A DNA stretch of 64,000 nucleotides from Gemmatimonadota bacterium (GTDB lineage: Bacteria; Latescibacterota; UBA2968; GCA-2709665): NCBI GenBank assembly GCA_028873695.1, contig JAPPNU010000038.1, forward strand, positions 55,750-119,749. Reading direction: 5' to 3'. This document shows, piece by piece, positions 62,713 to 64,000 of this stretch. Position 1 is the first letter of the stretch, and each line of letters opens with the position of its first letter. Below the pieces are notes generated by a model, which was given only the letters and a program-made list of their open reading frames with translations, made no database searches and was not told where the DNA came from. Both the position numbers and the translations under genes were made by a program.

Positions 62713-63280
62713 AAGGCTCCTCCAGTGGCGTGCCCTTCGGTTTCTCAACCGGAATTTCGGGTTTCTCCAGGTTGCCCTCGGGTAATTCCACGTATTCGAC
62801 TTTCAGCGCCTGCTTGATGCGTTTCTTCAGTTCCTTCAGATCGGACCGGCCATCCGGCAGATCCTTGATCATTTCTCCATCCCGAAAAACTGTCGCGGTG
62901 GTTGTCATTCCCATGAAGCCCTTCTTCGACGTCCCCCGGACGATCTGGAGGCCGTCGGCTGAGACTGCCATCCGGGAGTGTACAATGCGTCCGTCGCCGA
63001 TGATCCGGAAGATCAACCCCAGCAATCCGGACGTCGGACGTCCACTGAGCCCCCTGATTTTGTCGCAAACGAACCAGTCTCCAAGATCCAGCAGCCGGTA
63101 CGCAACCATCCGACGAATGGTAATCTTGAGAGTGGGTGTTGATAGCGTATCCCGATATGAGTAACGTTCCGCCCTGTCCTCCCTTTCTTCCCACCAGATA
63201 CGGACATTCAATGCCAATCGGGGCGTTGGCCCTTCGATCACCCTCCGGATCACCCGATCCATTCTGTATTCCACGTCCAT
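62699..63280 (-). CDS. Hypothetical protein upstream of a methyltransferase
   Basis: 193 residues from ATG 63280 (internal start M7 possible). No family recognised. N-terminal Arg-rich region, then WFVCDKIRGLSGRPTSGLLG and a strand-rich middle (GDGRIVHSRMAVSADGLQIV) and an acidic/basic C-terminal tail (EGNLEKPEIPVEKPKGTPLE). No signal peptide. Overlap of 14 nt with the methyltransferase gene implies co-translation. Confidence 0.65.
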   Translation of the reverse strand: MDVEYRMDRVIRRVIEGPTPRLALNVRIWWEEREDRAERYSYRDTLSTPTLKITIRRMVAYRLLDLGDWFVCDKIRGLSGRPTSGLLGLIFRIIGDGRIVHSRMAVSADGLQIVRGTSKKGFMGMTTTATVFRDGEMIKDLPDGRSDLKELKKRIKQALKVEYVELPEGNLEKPEIPVEKPKGTPLEEPYDRT

Positions 63281-63313
63281 ATGCTGTTTATATTGATAGG
63301 CCAGTCTCGCGTA

Positions 63314-63649
63314 CTACGGCATCTCGCCTTCCGTGAGTCCGGTTACCTCCATAAACGCCCAAAACCAGCGTTCCGAGTCGATAAACAGCGGCGCACCCCG
63401 CGGGTCGCGCTCCCACGCCCGGTGCGCGAGATGGAAAATCACCTCCCATTGGAACCGTGCGCCGTTCGTCGTCGCCGTCGGATCGTAGTCGTCAGCCTGC
63501 CGCATCGCGTCCAGTATTTCCTGCCGGCTGACCACCTGGTACGGCGGGCGTGACGCGCGGGCTTCCCCGCACCTGGCCTGATCGGGCGAAAACAAGCAGA
63601 CGAGAACGGTTGCCAGATTCAGTCCCCGAATATAACGGCGTGTTGTCAT
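63314..63649 (-). CDS. Exported hypothetical protein
   Basis: 111 residues. A plausible signal peptide (RGLNLATVLVCLFSPDQARC) precedes a small charged domain with aromatic-rich patterns (ARFQWEVIFHLAHRAWERD, ERWFWAFMEVTGL). I do not know the family. It lies upstream of the 193-residue gene by 33 nt in the same direction, so the two may form one unit with the methyltransferase. Confidence 0.6.
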   Translation of the reverse strand: MTTRRYIRGLNLATVLVCLFSPDQARCGEARASRPPYQVVSRQEILDAMRQADDYDPTATTNGARFQWEVIFHLAHRAWERDPRGAPLFIDSERWFWAFMEVTGLTEGEMP

Positions 63650-64000
63650 ATGGATAACCTTAAGGCACGACCGTCCGCATAGAGACTCGTTCCGGCCATC
63701 TTGGCAGGTCTACAGAGGAAATCCTGGCGACGCTGCAGGACAAAGACGGAATATTGGTCCTTTGCTGAGCCTTCACCACTGCTAATTTTCAATATAAAGG
63801 GCGCCTGAAATGTTGTCAAGGTGTGGCGGGTTTTTCGCCCGCAGACCGTTACGGCAATGGCGGGCACGTTCCGGCTGCCCGTAAAACCATTGACAACATT
63901 GCTGCGAAGATACAATTTGCCGTCGTCTATTTCCCGTGGATTACGCGGAACCGGGGCCGCCCGAGCTGTGAGTGAGTTCGCGGAATATGCGTCGCGCAGC
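63650..64000. other. Window end without a convincing gene
   Basis: An 89-codon minus-strand frame at 63646-63915 has no domain or ribosome site and overlaps the exported protein's start. The stretch TGTTGTCAAGG (63814) / ATTGACAACATTG (63890-63902) may be an inverted pair, TTGTCAA / TTGACAA. Promoter sequence for the minus-strand genes is expected here. Confidence 0.45.

Noticed and set aside
63646..63915. 89-codon minus-strand frame near the end
   Set aside because: Lacks a recognisable domain and a ribosome site, and overlaps the start of the exported protein gene.

Overview
The window reads as a GC-rich bacterial chromosome segment, probably a metagenome-derived contig. The gene types point to a Gram-negative bacterium near the FCB/Poribacteria/Latescibacterota-like groups: a lipoprotein M16 peptidase, a TonB-dependent receptor with a CarboxypepD_reg-like N-terminus, a TonB protein, a UMF1-type transporter, a phytanoyl-CoA dioxygenase, a creatininase, an HpcH/HpaI aldolase and many interspersed palindromic repeats. 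This placement is inference; there is no rRNA, tRNA or marker set to settle it.

Positions 1 to about 13,000 form a mobile-element and defence island, visibly richer in A+T than the rest. It holds an extreme C/G homopolymer tract, two partial copies of one IS3-like element, a RelE-like toxin-antitoxin pair with a clear terminator, and a Zorya type II-like anti-phage operon on the minus strand (zorA, zorB, HNH endonuclease, plus a small unknown gene). zorA is cut in two by a 2,263-bp IS1595/ISXO2-like element. The element has 24-bp inverted ends and a perfect 8-bp target duplication, and carries small passenger genes, one of them secreted. Removing the element and one target copy restores a continuous 476-codon zorA frame. 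Next come a DUF262-HNH (GmrSD-like) nuclease, one decayed and one intact Uma2-family gene, and a second toxin-antitoxin-like pair.

From about 13,000 to 39,800 almost everything is on the minus strand and is metabolic: an acetolactate synthase-like TPP enzyme; a three-gene operon (Gfo/Idh/MocA oxidoreductase, N,N-dimethylformamidase-like protein, PHP phosphoesterase); an Ldh-family dehydrogenase, ProA and an M16 peptidase; an acyl-CoA block (two AMP-forming ligases, thiolase, DUF35 partner); a lactonase and an HD phosphohydrolase; a sugar-acid block (SDR, mannonate dehydratase-like, HpcH/HpaI aldolase, creatininase); then an HDAC-like deacetylase, an ABC-F ATPase and a small HTH regulator.

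From 40,500 to the end most genes are on the plus strand: an alpha/beta hydrolase, a TonB protein (minus), a BNR-repeat protein, an ankyrin protein, a pRiA4b ORF-3-like protein with a C-terminal winged helix, a phytanoyl-CoA dioxygenase, a nitrilase-fold protein with an unexplained C-terminal half, an M14-like peptidase, a HAD hydrolase, an Lhr helicase, a HIT protein, a TonB-dependent receptor and a UMF1 transporter. A minus-strand methyltransferase and two unknown genes close the window.

The intergenic spaces carry at least six interspersed repeat families, including a MITE-like element whose terminal repeat supplies the last four codons and stop of an SDR gene.
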